Positions 43,790 to 53,424 of a stretch of 64,000 nt of DNA are shown here, piece after piece. A program made the position numbers and the translations under genes. Every line of letters starts with the position of its first letter. Position 1 is the first letter of the stretch. The notes below the pieces were generated by a model. That model was not told the origin of the DNA, did not search any database, and worked only from the letters and a program-made list of their open reading frames with translations. Source of the stretch: an uncultured Bacteroides sp. GTDB lineage: Bacteria; Bacteroidota; Bacteroidia; Bacteroidales; Bacteroidaceae. Location of the stretch: assembly GCF_963676325.1 (NCBI RefSeq), contig NZ_OY781099.1, positions 310,001 through 374,000 on the forward strand, in the 5' to 3' direction.

Positions 43790-44353
43790 ATGAAAAAAAG
43801 TGCAGTATATACTAAAACAGGAGACAAAGGAACTACCTCACTGGTAGGAGGGACAAGGATATCTAAAACAGATGTCCGTCTGGAATCGTATGGTACGGTA
43901 GATGAACTGAATGCAAATTTAGGTTTGCTGATAACATATCTTGAGGATGAATCGGACAAAGAGTTCGTTTTAAAGATTCAACATAAGCTTTTCTCCGTAG
44001 GTTCTTATCTGGCTACTGACCAAAATAAAACGGCTCTGAACAATTCCAGCATTTTACTGTTGTCGGATATAGAAGCAATAGAAAAAGAAATAGACATGAT
44101 AGATGAACAATTGCCACCAATAAACCGCTTTGTGTTACCTGGAGGAAGTCGTGAAGCTGCAATTTGTCATGTTTGCCGAACGGTTTGTCGCAGAGCAGAA
44201 AGACGTATATTGTCACTTGCAATGACTTGTGACATAGATGAAAATGTAATAGCATTTATCAACCGTTTATCCGATTATTTGTTCCTTTTATCGCGAAAAC
44301 AGAATATAAGTAAGAATAGTAGTGAAATATTTTGGGATAAAACTTGCAAATGA
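43790..44353 (+). CDS. Cob(I)yrinic acid a,c-diamide adenosyltransferase, PduO type
   Basis: The 187-residue enzyme moves the adenosyl group of ATP to cob(I)alamin to make coenzyme B12. PduO-type marks are KTGDKGTTSLVGG at the N terminus (ATP-binding P-loop-like region), VRLESYGTVDELNANLGL, FVLPGGSREAAICHVCRTVCRRAERRIL and NRLSDYLFLLSR. Bacteroidota rely on B12 for methylmalonyl-CoA mutase and other enzymes. The start ATG at 43790 gives the usual N terminus. Confidence 0.93.
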   Translation: MKKSAVYTKTGDKGTTSLVGGTRISKTDVRLESYGTVDELNANLGLLITYLEDESDKEFVLKIQHKLFSVGSYLATDQNKTALNNSSILLLSDIEAIEKEIDMIDEQLPPINRFVLPGGSREAAICHVCRTVCRRAERRILSLAMTCDIDENVIAFINRLSDYLFLLSRKQNISKNSSEIFWDKTCK

Positions 44354-44422
44354 GATTATTTATTATACTTTTGCGGGAAAATTAAAACACGAGTTTAGTA
44401 ATCATTTTTAATACTGACAACT

Positions 44423-44644
44423 ATGTATTGGACATTAGAATTAGCATCTAAACTGGAAGATGCACCTTGGCCAGCTTCCAAGGATGAACTTATTGATTAC
44501 GCGATGCGTTCAGGCGCACCATTAGAAGTGATTGAAAATCTTCAGGAAATGGAAGATGAAGGTGAGATATATGAAAGTATAGAAGATATTTGGCCGGATT
44601 ATCCCAGCAAAGAAGACTTTTTCTTCAACGAAGAAGAGTATTAA
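44423..44644 (+). CDS. DUF2795 family small acidic protein
   Basis: The 73-residue protein (MYWTLELASKLEDAPWPASKDEL) is very acidic in its C-terminal half and matches the DUF2795 family, common as a single-copy gene in Bacteroidota. The WPASKDELIDYAMRSGAP block is the most conserved part. Function unknown. A strong terminator follows. Confidence 0.85.
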   Translation: MYWTLELASKLEDAPWPASKDELIDYAMRSGAPLEVIENLQEMEDEGEIYESIEDIWPDYPSKEDFFFNEEEY

Positions 44645-44654
44645 CAAACTTATT

Positions 44655-44687
44655 AAAGGAAGGTAATTTTAATACCTTCCTTTTTTT
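44655..44687 (+). terminator. Terminator after the DUF2795 gene
   Basis: A perfect 11-bp stem (AAAGGAAGGTA at 44655-44665, TACCTTCCTTT at 44673-44683) with a continued T-run. Confidence 0.93.
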
Positions 44688-44814
44688 GTTGGTGTATAGC
44701 TCCTTTTTTTACTGCTCTTTTTGAGCTTTGTACTTCATTATATGGGAAGTAACACAATTTATTGACTCTTTTGCAGTTAATAAACATAGTTATATACTTT
44801 GTTCGGATGCATAA

Positions 44815-45756
44815 ATGACATTTAAAAGATTTCTTTTCTTTTATTCTGCTTTGCTTTGCTGCCTTGCTGCAAATGCACAGTTTGATGCGCAATTCAGTCA
44901 GTATTGGGCGGTGACGGGATATTATAATCCTGCTTATGCCGGACAAACGGATAAATTAACGGTATCGGGTGCCTACAGTCAGCAACTGATGGGGTTTACC
45001 AATGCTCCTAAATCAATGTATTTCGGTGCTGATATGCCATTTAAATTCCTTGGAGGTAAACATGGTGTAGGTGTCACTCTTTTTAATGAAGGAATAGGTC
45101 TTTTCAGAAACCAGATGTTTGGTGTGCAGTATTCGTATAAAAAACAGATAGGGAAAGGACAATTAGGTCTTGGAATGCAGGTGGGTGCTTTAAATATCTC
45201 TTTCGATCCAACTAATATTAATTTAGGTGACGAGACTAATGATAATGCTTTTCCAACTACCAACATCTCTGGAATGAGTATGGATGCTTCATTGGGTGCA
45301 TACTATACACATCCCAAGTATTATGCCGGAGTTTCGGTCACTCATCTCACTGCTCCAACAGTGTTGCTGGGAGAAAATAATGAATTTAAGGTAGATCCTA
45401 CCATTTATTTAACAGGTGGATGCAATATAAATACGAATAATCCGTTAATTTGGTTACAGCCATCTTTCTTACTGAAGAGTGATTTGGTTTCTACAAAAGT
45501 AGATTTAACGGGACGAATGTTCTATAACTATAATGATAAAACTTTATATGGTGGTTTATCATATAGTCCTGGTACATCAGTAACGTTTTTAGTGGGGGCA
45601 AAAATAAAGAATATTACTGTGGGTTATGCTTACGATATGTTTACGTCGCAAATAGGAGCCGGAAGCGGAAGTCATGATCTGTTTATTAATTATACAACAG
45701 ATATAAACTTCTCGGGACACAGTAAAAACAAACATAAAAGTATACGTATTTTATAA
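44815..45756 (+). CDS. porP: Type IX secretion system outer-membrane protein PorP/SprF
   Basis: The 313-residue protein has a signal peptide (MTFKRFLFFYSALLCCLAANAQ) and a beta barrel of the PorP/SprF family: FDAQFSQYWAVTGYYNPAYAG at the start, GGKHGVGVTLFNEGIGLFRNQ, LGAYYTHPKYYAGVSVTHLTAPT, and VTFLVGAKIKNITVGYAYDMFTSQIG near the end. PorP proteins work with the GldK/GldN ring and translocon in type IX secretion. It is five bases from gldK and forms one operon with gldKLMN. The start at 44815 fits the signal peptide. Confidence 0.92.
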   Translation: MTFKRFLFFYSALLCCLAANAQFDAQFSQYWAVTGYYNPAYAGQTDKLTVSGAYSQQLMGFTNAPKSMYFGADMPFKFLGGKHGVGVTLFNEGIGLFRNQMFGVQYSYKKQIGKGQLGLGMQVGALNISFDPTNINLGDETNDNAFPTTNISGMSMDASLGAYYTHPKYYAGVSVTHLTAPTVLLGENNEFKVDPTIYLTGGCNINTNNPLIWLQPSFLLKSDLVSTKVDLTGRMFYNYNDKTLYGGLSYSPGTSVTFLVGAKIKNITVGYAYDMFTSQIGAGSGSHDLFINYTTDINFSGHSKNKHKSIRIL

Positions 45757-45761
45757 TAAAT

Positions 45762-47189
45762 ATGAAAAAGCTCTTATTCATTGCAAGTATAGTTATTGCT
45801 AGCGCACTTAGTTCATGTGGCGGTCCAATCGGTGAGTCTTCAACGGGTGGCGAGTTAACGGGCGTTGGTGCAGTGGCGTGGGATGAACCATCGCCTTACG
45901 GAATGGTGCTGATTAAACGGGGATCTATTAAAATGGGACCTGATGAAACCGACAGTCTTTGGGGAAAGTCAACTCCTTCAAAAGATGTATCAGTAGATGC
46001 TTTCTGGATGGATGAAACAGAAGTCAGCAATTCCAAATACAAACAATTTGTGTACTGGGTGCGTGATTCCATTATCCGTGAACGCTTAGCCGATCCTGCC
46101 TACGGAGGCAATGAAGCTTATAAGATTACGGAAGACAGAAATGGAGATCCGGTTAAACCTCATCTAAACTGGGCAAAACCAATTCCATGGAAGCGTGCAA
46201 CGGAAGAGGAGCAGGCTGCTATTAAAAGTGTATACACAGTTCATCCAATTGAGGGCACTACTATGCTTGATGCTAAACAAATGAATTATCGTTATGATTT
46301 CTTTGACCAGGCTCAGGCTGCTCTTCGTAAGAATAGGTTAAACCCTGCCGATAGGAACAGAAACACGGATATTCCGGTGAATAATGATGAGGTGATTATG
46401 ATTTCAAAGGATACGGCATATATTAATGACGAGGGCAGGATTGTGAATCAGACAATTACTCGCAGACTTTCTTCTTTATATGATTTTCAGAACAGTTATA
46501 TAGTGAATATTTACCCGGATACTACTTGCTGGGTGAACGATTTTCAGAATTCATATAATGAACCTTATATGAAACTTTATTTCAGCCATCCCAGCTATAA
46601 CGATTATCCAGTAGTTGGTGTCTCATGGGAGCAGGCAAATGCCTTTTGTGCATGGCGAACAAACTACTTGCTTGCTGGTTTGCATGGCGCTGCCCGCAAT
46701 ATACAACGTTACAGGCTACCAACAGAAGCGGAATGGGAGTTTGCAGCAAGAGGTCAGGAAGATAACGCTTATCCCTGGAAATCTAAAGATACAAAATCGG
46801 ATAAAGGTTGTTACTATGCAAACTATAAACCAGGCAGGGGTAACTATACAAAAGATGGAAATCTGATTACCACGAAAGTGGGCTCTTATTCTCCTAATTC
46901 CAATGGCTTATATGATATGGCAGGTAATGTCTCCGAATGGACTTCTACAGTTTATACGGAAGCCGGTGTACTTTCCATGAACGATATGAATCCTGAGCTG
47001 AAGTACAATGCAGCAAAGGAGGACCCTTATGTGATGAAGAAGAAAACTGTTCGCGGCGGCTCCTGGAAAGATGTTGCAGCTTATGTTCGCTCTGATGCCC
47101 GTTCTTACGAATATCAGAACGAAAGCAGATCTTACATTGGTTTCCGTTGTGTCAGAACGCAGATTGGGTATAACAAAAAAGGCAGATAA
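45762..47189 (+). CDS. gldK: Type IX secretion system lipoprotein GldK/PorK
   Basis: The 475-residue lipoprotein (lipobox LSSC, Cys19) has a formylglycine-generating-enzyme-like (SUMF1) fold without the known catalytic role: GMVLIKRGSIKMGPDETDS, FWMDETEVSNSKYKQFVYW, RYRLPTEAEWEFAARG, NGLYDMAGNVSEWTS and VRGGSWKDVAAYVRSDARS. In type IX secretion GldK forms a periplasmic ring with GldN under the outer membrane. It is followed two bases later by gldL. Confidence 0.95.
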   Translation: MKKLLFIASIVIASALSSCGGPIGESSTGGELTGVGAVAWDEPSPYGMVLIKRGSIKMGPDETDSLWGKSTPSKDVSVDAFWMDETEVSNSKYKQFVYWVRDSIIRERLADPAYGGNEAYKITEDRNGDPVKPHLNWAKPIPWKRATEEEQAAIKSVYTVHPIEGTTMLDAKQMNYRYDFFDQAQAALRKNRLNPADRNRNTDIPVNNDEVIMISKDTAYINDEGRIVNQTITRRLSSLYDFQNSYIVNIYPDTTCWVNDFQNSYNEPYMKLYFSHPSYNDYPVVGVSWEQANAFCAWRTNYLLAGLHGAARNIQRYRLPTEAEWEFAARGQEDNAYPWKSKDTKSDKGCYYANYKPGRGNYTKDGNLITTKVGSYSPNSNGLYDMAGNVSEWTSTVYTEAGVLSMNDMNPELKYNAAKEDPYVMKKKTVRGGSWKDVAAYVRSDARSYEYQNESRSYIGFRCVRTQIGYNKKGR

Positions 47190-47191
47190 TT

Positions 47192-48232
47192 ATGAATGAC
47201 AATATTAATAAGAAGAGAAGGCTATTCACTCGATTTCAGGATTTTATGGCCAGCTATAAAGGGAAAGTCTTGCTTAACTATATTTACAGTTGGGGAGCTT
47301 CTATTGTAATTGCGGGCGTATTGTTTAAATTAACTCATTTACCGGGGGCTAATTTAATGTTGTGGGTTGGTATGGGTACCGAAGTAATTGTGTTTTTTAT
47401 TTCAGCTTTTGATCGTCCCGCTAAATCTTATAAATGGGAAAGTGTATTCCCTAATATAAAAATCTCTGGTTCTGGCTATAACAAGGTAAATGAGTGGCCG
47501 GATTCAGATCAGGATATTCAGGATGACAAAATACCGGAAACTGTAGAACAGGCAATAAATCAGTCTTCTGCAAATCAGAAGACTGTGAATAGAGTTGCAT
47601 CACAACCAGACTATTCGCAAGGAGTCTCATCTGTTTTACCCGGTAATGCGCAATCTGTACCGGCTGGATTGCAGCCACCTTCTTTTAGTGGTGGTGGAAA
47701 TGTTGTATTTGTAGGTGGTATACCAGCTTCAAGCGATGAGAACTGGGCAGCTGGAATTAGTGGTGAGGTTGCTTCAAACTCACCGGAGGTGGCAGATGCT
47801 ACAGCCGTTTACCTAGGTAAACTGCAATCTATGGCAGAGACTTTGGAACGTTTTAATTCTGCCACAAACTCGTTGACAGACGTGTCTGATACTTTGTTGA
47901 GATCATATAAAAGTATAAGTGATAATTCTGAATCAATTACTTCAAATTCACAGGGATATGTGGAACAAATGCAATCTTTGAACCGCAATTTGATGGGATT
48001 AAATACGATTTATGAAATACAACTAAAGAGTATTAGTTCGCAGATTGATACTATAGATAAAGTAAATGCAGGCCTGATTCGTATTAAAGATATGTACGAA
48101 GGTTCAACGGGAAACAGTGAAAAATTCAATGAGGAAGCCGAAAAGATGGCACAGCAAATGGAGGAACTAAACAAAGTTTATGCTCGTATGCTGAAGGCTA
48201 TGACGGTGAACATGAATAATCAACAACAATAA
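47192..48232 (+). CDS. gldL: Type IX secretion system motor protein GldL/PorL
   Basis: The 346-residue inner-membrane protein has two N-terminal helices (about residues 27-47 and 53-73: YIYSWGASIVIAGVLFKLTH and NLMLWVGMGTEVIVFFISAF), then a cytoplasmic tail with a Gln/Ser-rich stretch and a coiled coil near the end. Lys46 and Glu64 lie in the membrane segments and match the charged residues proposed to carry protons in the GldLM motor. With GldM it powers type IX secretion and, in gliding species, movement. Confidence 0.94.
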   Translation: MNDNINKKRRLFTRFQDFMASYKGKVLLNYIYSWGASIVIAGVLFKLTHLPGANLMLWVGMGTEVIVFFISAFDRPAKSYKWESVFPNIKISGSGYNKVNEWPDSDQDIQDDKIPETVEQAINQSSANQKTVNRVASQPDYSQGVSSVLPGNAQSVPAGLQPPSFSGGGNVVFVGGIPASSDENWAAGISGEVASNSPEVADATAVYLGKLQSMAETLERFNSATNSLTDVSDTLLRSYKSISDNSESITSNSQGYVEQMQSLNRNLMGLNTIYEIQLKSISSQIDTIDKVNAGLIRIKDMYEGSTGNSEKFNEEAEKMAQQMEELNKVYARMLKAMTVNMNNQQQ

Positions 48233-48249
48233 TAAACTAGTAGATAGAT

Positions 48250-49818
48250 ATGGCATCAATTGGACGGGAGTCTCCACGGCAGAAGATGATAAACTTAATG
48301 TATCTCGTCTTGATGGCTTTGTTGGCTTTGAATGTTTCTTCAGATGTGCTCAATGGCTTTTCACTGGTAGATGAAAGTTTGAACAGATCAACAGCTAATT
48401 CAACAAAACAGAATAAGGCATTATACAAAGATATGGCCGATTTCTTGAATAAGAATCCTGAGAAGGTGCAGGAATGGTTTAATAAAGCTCAACATGTAAG
48501 AAAGATGTCCGACTCTCTTTATGAATATGTAGATGTGTTGAAATTCAAGATTGTAAAGGCTGCTGATGGTGATGAGGCCAATGTAATGGATATAAAAAAT
48601 AAAGAAGACCTGGAAGCGGCAAACTTTGTAATGCTTGCTCCAGGTACTGGTCAAGGAAAGAAACTGTTTAATTCTATAAATTACTACAGAAAAACAATTC
48701 TGACTATGGTTACTGATAGTGCGCAAAGGAATATTATTGGCAGCAATCTAAGCACTGCAGTTCCTCGGAGAGCAACAACTATTGGAAAGAAATGGCAGGA
48801 ATATATTTTTGAGAATACTCCTACAGCTGCAGCTGTTACTTTGCTGACTAAGTTACAGAATGATATTCGTTATGCGGAAGGAGAAGTTTTACATACATTG
48901 GTGAAGAATATTGATGTAAGAGATATCCGTGTAAATCAGGTAAATGCTTATGTGATTCCTAATGCTCAGACTATTGTTCGTGGAGGAAAATTCAGTGCTC
49001 AGATTATTCTGGCAGCAGTGGACTCTACACAAAAGCCATCAGTATATATTGGAAACAGATTATTACCTGCTCAGCGGAATGGACTTTTTGAAACAATTTG
49101 TAATAACACTGGCGAATTTACTTTAGGTGGTTATCTGGAGCTAAACAGAGGCAATGGAGATGTTCTGAGACGCAATTTTTCTCAAAAATATACTGTTATA
49201 GATCCTTCTGCAACAGTATCAGCAACGATGATGAATGTACTTTATGCCGGATATGATAATCCAATGAGTGTATCCGTTCCGGGAGTTCCAAGTCAGAATG
49301 TGCAAATGAGGGTGACTAATGGTAATGGAGTTCTGAGGTCAGCACGTGGAGGATATATATTACGTCCATCAAGAACCGGACAAACGGAATTAGCTGTAAC
49401 GGCTAACATAGGAGGGAGAACTCAGCTTATGGGTAATTTTATATATCGGGTGCGGCAATTACCCGACCCTATGCCATTTATAGAGTATGATCGAGCTGCC
49501 GGAAACCCTAAGAGGTACCGTGGAGGAACAGGCTTCTCAAAGGCTCTTCTGATGAGTACTGATGGTATTGTTGCAGCAATAGACGATGGATTATTGAACA
49601 TTGATTTCCGGGTTCTCAGTTTTGAAACAGTGTTCTTTGATAATATGGGTAATGCGGTGCCGGAAGTATCAGCAGGAAGCAAGTTCTCATCACGGCAAAG
49701 GGATGTTTTCCGCAGATTGTCTCGTGGTAAACGATTCTATATTTCACGGGTAAGAGCAGTTGGTCCTGATGGTATTGAACGCTTGCTCCCAACAACTTTG
49801 GAAGTAATTGTAAATTAA
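48250..49818 (+). CDS. gldM: Type IX secretion system motor shaft protein GldM/PorM
   Basis: The 522-residue protein has one N-terminal membrane helix (KMINLMYLVLMALLALNVS) and a large periplasmic part that forms the long dimeric shaft touching the GldK/GldN ring. After a helical first domain (about 40-220) come beta domains with NVRDIRVNQVNAYVIPNAQTIV-like segments and FSAQIILAAVDSTQKP. The length is normal. It follows gldL with a 17-base gap and precedes gldN. Confidence 0.94.
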   Translation: MASIGRESPRQKMINLMYLVLMALLALNVSSDVLNGFSLVDESLNRSTANSTKQNKALYKDMADFLNKNPEKVQEWFNKAQHVRKMSDSLYEYVDVLKFKIVKAADGDEANVMDIKNKEDLEAANFVMLAPGTGQGKKLFNSINYYRKTILTMVTDSAQRNIIGSNLSTAVPRRATTIGKKWQEYIFENTPTAAAVTLLTKLQNDIRYAEGEVLHTLVKNIDVRDIRVNQVNAYVIPNAQTIVRGGKFSAQIILAAVDSTQKPSVYIGNRLLPAQRNGLFETICNNTGEFTLGGYLELNRGNGDVLRRNFSQKYTVIDPSATVSATMMNVLYAGYDNPMSVSVPGVPSQNVQMRVTNGNGVLRSARGGYILRPSRTGQTELAVTANIGGRTQLMGNFIYRVRQLPDPMPFIEYDRAAGNPKRYRGGTGFSKALLMSTDGIVAAIDDGLLNIDFRVLSFETVFFDNMGNAVPEVSAGSKFSSRQRDVFRRLSRGKRFYISRVRAVGPDGIERLLPTTLEVIVN

Positions 49819-49832
49819 TAAAATACAGATAT

Positions 49833-50876
49833 ATGAAACGCTTTATATGTATTATGGCTCTTCTTTGTACTGCACTTGGCATGTATCAGGCTGCAGCGCA
49901 ACCTAAAGCGCGTAAAGCTAAACAAGAAGTTAAAGAATCAGGACCGGCACTTTCCGTAAGGGCGCAAACTCAATATACCGGACAAATAAACATGCCACAG
50001 GAGGTAATATGGAAGCGAGAGATTTACAGAACGCTTGATTTGAAGCAAGAGAAGAATTCAGCTTTATATTATCCGGTAGAGCCTATTGGTGATAAAATGA
50101 ACCTTTTTACTCTGATATTTAAGTTAATAGCTGACGGGAAAATTCCTGCTTATGAATATCGTCTGGATGGTACTGAAGCCTTAACAGCAGACAATAAGGT
50201 GAAATTTAAGGACGTACTTGATCGTTTTCATATCCTTTATCAGATAAAGAAAGATGGACAGACCAGGGATACTCTATATTCTATTGATAATAGTGACATA
50301 CCAAGCAATGAAGTTCTTAGCTATTTTATCAAAGAGGTTTGGTATTTTGATCAGCATTCTTCTACTTACAATTCAAAAGTTGTAGCTATTTGCCCAGTAC
50401 TTCATCGTTCCGGTGACTTCTCGATGGATGTGACTAAATATCCAATGTTTTGGTTAGATTATACTGATCTTAGTCCTTATCTGGTTCGTATGAATGTTAT
50501 GACCAGTAATCTGAATAATGCATCTAATATAAGTCTGGATGATTATTTTGCAACTCGCCAGTTTAAGGGTGATATTTACAAAACGACCAACATGTTGAAT
50601 CAGACTCTTGCGCAGTATTGTACAACCGACAGTGCAATGGTAAAGGAACAAAAAAAGATAGAAGGCCAGCTTAAAGCTTTTGAGGAACATTTATGGCAGA
50701 ACCCTTCAGATTTAATTGTGAGAAAGGATAGTAGTTCAAAGGTATCTGTTCCTTTAGCTACTGAAAAGTCTGTAAAAATGAGTTCAAAAAGAAAGGTTGC
50801 AACAGCTCCTACTGTAAAGGTAAAGAAGGAGAAGTCTTCTGCTCCAAAAGCTTCTGTTCGTCGTCAAAGGAGGTAG
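49833..50876 (+). CDS. gldN: Type IX secretion system protein GldN/PorN
   Basis: The 347-residue periplasmic protein has a signal peptide (MKRFICIMALLCTALGMYQAAAQ) and the GldN domain, with PQEVIWKREIYRTLDLKQEKNSALYYP, KFKDVLDRFHILYQ and SYFIKEVWYFDQHSSTYNSKVVAICPVLHR. The last 50 residues are rich in Lys, Arg and Ser (KVKKEKSSAPKASVRRQRR) and look disordered. It completes the core porP-gldKLMN operon; a terminator and then intron copy 2 follow. Confidence 0.94.
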   Translation: MKRFICIMALLCTALGMYQAAAQPKARKAKQEVKESGPALSVRAQTQYTGQINMPQEVIWKREIYRTLDLKQEKNSALYYPVEPIGDKMNLFTLIFKLIADGKIPAYEYRLDGTEALTADNKVKFKDVLDRFHILYQIKKDGQTRDTLYSIDNSDIPSNEVLSYFIKEVWYFDQHSSTYNSKVVAICPVLHRSGDFSMDVTKYPMFWLDYTDLSPYLVRMNVMTSNLNNASNISLDDYFATRQFKGDIYKTTNMLNQTLAQYCTTDSAMVKEQKKIEGQLKAFEEHLWQNPSDLIVRKDSSSKVSVPLATEKSVKMSSKRKVATAPTVKVKKEKSSAPKASVRRQRR

Positions 50877-50927
50877 GTGTTATTTTATCCATCATCCTTC
50901 TGATCTTAAGAATGCTTGTATTAAAGT

Positions 50928-50971
50928 AATAGATCCGTGCTAGTTACAAACTTATCTAGCACGGATCTATT
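50928..50971 (+). terminator. Terminator of the porP-gldKLMN operon, target of intron copy 2
   Basis: A perfect 16-bp stem (AATAGATCCGTGCTAG at 50928-50943 with 50956-50971). The intron begins two bases later at 50973, replacing the T tail. Confidence 0.9.
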
Positions 50972-50972
50972 A

Positions 50973-52887
50973 GTTCGCCCAGCACGAACTATTTACTTTA
51001 GGGTGCAAGTCCCGAACACGCCATTATAGCTGGAAGTGTTAGCTTACGGCAAGGGTGTCCATTGCGAAGTGGAATCTGAAGGAAGCCTGCGGCAAATTCC
51101 CGGTCTGACGAACAGAAACCGGATATAAGGCTCAAAATACATGGATGAGTTTGCTAATTAAAACAAAGTCCTGTGCTATATAGATGTATGCGAGTAAATC
51201 CGGCAGATATATGGGAAGAAAGTAGTAGTTAATAACTGGGGAGATCTCACGGACGTGTGGATGCTTTTCTTTTCAGAAACATGGATAACAATTGTCGTGA
51301 GAAGTCAGCCGAGGACATAGTACCCGATTTAGATTGACCATTCGGGGAAGGTCTGAACCTTATCTAAGTGAGAAGTAAATGAATGTAACCTTATGAAGGG
51401 AAGAATGCAGAAAATATCAGCAACGAATGATAGCTGCCCGCAAAAGAATAGGACGGAATCCGAATGCTATGCGGGAGTGCAGACTTTTATAGGGATTACT
51501 GAAAACAACCTCACGGAAGTGCATTTTACAAAAGATGATTTACTGGAACGTATCTTGTCGCCTGCCAATTTGAACAAGGCTTATAAACAGGTCGTATCGA
51601 ATGGTGGCAGTGGAGGTGTCGATAAGATGGAAACGGAAGAACTTCTTCCGTTTCTGAAACTCCATAAAGATGAACTGGTAACATCTTTAATGGATGGTAA
51701 TTACCATCCTAATCCAGTCCGTAGGGTAGAAATCCCTAAGGAGAATGGCAAGAAGCGCCAGCTTGGTATCCCTACCGTAGTTGACCGTCTTATTCAACAA
51801 GCCATATCCCAAATTTTATCTCCGATTTATGAACGAGAATTCAGTAACAACAGCTTCGGTTTTCGTCCGAAACGCAGTGCGCATAAAGCGCTGCGAACAG
51901 CCCAGAACTATATTAATGCAGGCAATAAATATGCGGTTGATTTAGATCTGGAGCATTTTTTCGACACAGTCAACCAAAGCAAGCTGATAGAAATTCTTTC
52001 CCGCAGGATAAAAGATGGGAGAGTGATTTCTCTTATCCATAAATATCTCCGCGCGGGAATTATAATTGGTCATAAATTTGAGGAAAGCAGTCGGGGAGTT
52101 CCTCAAGGTGGTCCCCTTAGTCCGCTACTGAGCAATATAATGCTCAATGAACTGGATAAAGAGCTGGAACGCCGAGGACATCCATTTGTCCGCTATGCAG
52201 ATGATTGCATGATATTTTGCAAAAGTAAACGCTCTGCCAGTCGTACGATGAAGCACATCATTTGTTTTATCGAAGAAACCCTCTTCCTGAGGGTAAACCG
52301 AGAGAAAACGAAAGCAGGATATGTGCGGGGCATGAAGTTCTTAGGTTACTCCTTTTATAATAGCAAAGGAGGATTTCGCTTATCTGTACACTCCAAAAGT
52401 TACATGAAACTGAAAGTTCGTTTGAAAGAGCTGACAGGTCGCAGTAATGGCATGGGATACAATAAACGCAAATACGAACTTCATCAATTCATTCGTGGCT
52501 GGATTGAATACTTCAAACTTGCAGACATGCAAAATCATCTGAAGAGGATAGATCAATGGCTCCGTCGCCGGCTTCGTATGTGTATATGGAAAAGTTGGAA
52601 GAATGTCAGTACTCGTATAACCAATCTATTGCGTTGCGGTATTGATAGATGGCATGCTCAGAAATGGGGATATGTGAAAGGTTACTGGCGAATAGCTGGC
52701 AGCCCGATTCTTAGCTGTGCAATTGATACAGATAAATTGCGAAATGCAGGTTATCCAATGATGTTGGATTATTACAGTAAAATGTATCGTAAATAAGGAA
52801 CCGCCGTATGCGGAACCGCACGTACGGTGGTGTGAGAGGTCGGAAAATGAAATAGGAGGAAACTATTTCATTTTCCTCCTACTCGAT
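50973..52887 (+). mobile_element. Group II intron, IIC-like, copy 2
   Basis: The same element as at 7381-9295, in the same orientation, offset by 43,592 bases. The shared block runs from 50968 to 52890 and the two proteins are identical, so transposition or gene conversion was recent. The insertion site is again directly after a terminator stem; the only shared flanks are TATTA on the left and a few T on the right. With copy 1 it makes a pair of 1.9-kb direct repeats enclosing 41.7 kb. Confidence 0.9.
51393..52796 (+). CDS. ltrA: Group II intron reverse transcriptase/maturase, copy 2
   Basis: The 467-residue protein is identical in sequence to the one at 7801-9204, with the reverse transcriptase domain (YADD at 268-271) and maturase domain, and without an HNH endonuclease. 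The reading frame is intact, so both copies may be active or one may be supplying the other. Confidence 0.95.
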   Translation: MKGRMQKISATNDSCPQKNRTESECYAGVQTFIGITENNLTEVHFTKDDLLERILSPANLNKAYKQVVSNGGSGGVDKMETEELLPFLKLHKDELVTSLMDGNYHPNPVRRVEIPKENGKKRQLGIPTVVDRLIQQAISQILSPIYEREFSNNSFGFRPKRSAHKALRTAQNYINAGNKYAVDLDLEHFFDTVNQSKLIEILSRRIKDGRVISLIHKYLRAGIIIGHKFEESSRGVPQGGPLSPLLSNIMLNELDKELERRGHPFVRYADDCMIFCKSKRSASRTMKHIICFIEETLFLRVNREKTKAGYVRGMKFLGYSFYNSKGGFRLSVHSKSYMKLKVRLKELTGRSNGMGYNKRKYELHQFIRGWIEYFKLADMQNHLKRIDQWLRRRLRMCIWKSWKNVSTRITNLLRCGIDRWHAQKWGYVKGYWRIAGSPILSCAIDTDKLRNAGYPMMLDYYSKMYRK

Positions 52888-52953
52888 TTTTTAGGGCTTC
52901 AACGATACTATTGCAATCAAGCAACAGATTGTAAAAACAGATATTTTCTATTC

Positions 52954-53424
52954 TTACTTGTGTGGCACCCCGTATTCTTTAGCACTAATGCTATCAATAG
53001 GAATTTCCCATATTTTCACATTCTTTACTGCCGGCTCCGAGTACTCAAAGGTTTTATCTGAATAGTGGCTCATAATAATGTTAAGTGCATCTCGTTTATC
53101 GTCTAAGTTTTCAATGAAGCATACTTTTCCACGGCAAATTACACTTTTTGCTTTCATGCGATAGCTGCAAGCTACCTTGGGATGCTGAAAAACCAGTTCG
53201 TGATCAATGCTAAAGGTTACACAAACATTATTGTTTAAATTAAGTATATCAATAGAATGTCCTGTAGGTCCTGAATGTAAATAAATAACTCCGTCCTTAT
53301 ATCCAAAATTCATAGGAATCACATAAGGGGTATTCTGCTCGTCGACCATTCCTACATAGCAAATATCCGCCTGTGAGATAATATTTTCTACTATTTCCTG
53401 CTCTTCTAAAATAACGGTTTTCAT
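52954..53424 (-). CDS. Pyridoxamine 5'-phosphate oxidase-family flavin-binding protein
   Basis: I place the start at 53424 (MKTVILEEQ), where ATGA overlaps the stop of the lipocalin gene; an upstream in-frame ATG at 53454 would add ten residues overlapping that gene. The 156-residue split-barrel protein has YVGMVDEQNTPYVIPMNFGYKDGVIYLHSG and VCVTFSIDHELVF, typical of FMN-binding proteins that include the NimA nitroimidazole reductases. The physiological substrate is unknown. Translational coupling with the lipocalin suggests a shared role in handling small hydrophobic or redox-active molecules. Confidence 0.8.
   Translation of the reverse strand: MKTVILEEQEIVENIISQADICYVGMVDEQNTPYVIPMNFGYKDGVIYLHSGPTGHSIDILNLNNNVCVTFSIDHELVFQHPKVACSYRMKAKSVICRGKVCFIENLDDKRDALNIIMSHYSDKTFEYSEPAVKNVKIWEIPIDSISAKEYGVPHK

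Noticed and set aside
45762..47189. Active formylglycine-generating or sulfatase-modifying enzyme
   Set aside because: Although the fold is SUMF1-like, the gene is a lipoprotein in a gldKLMN operon, which fixes it as GldK.
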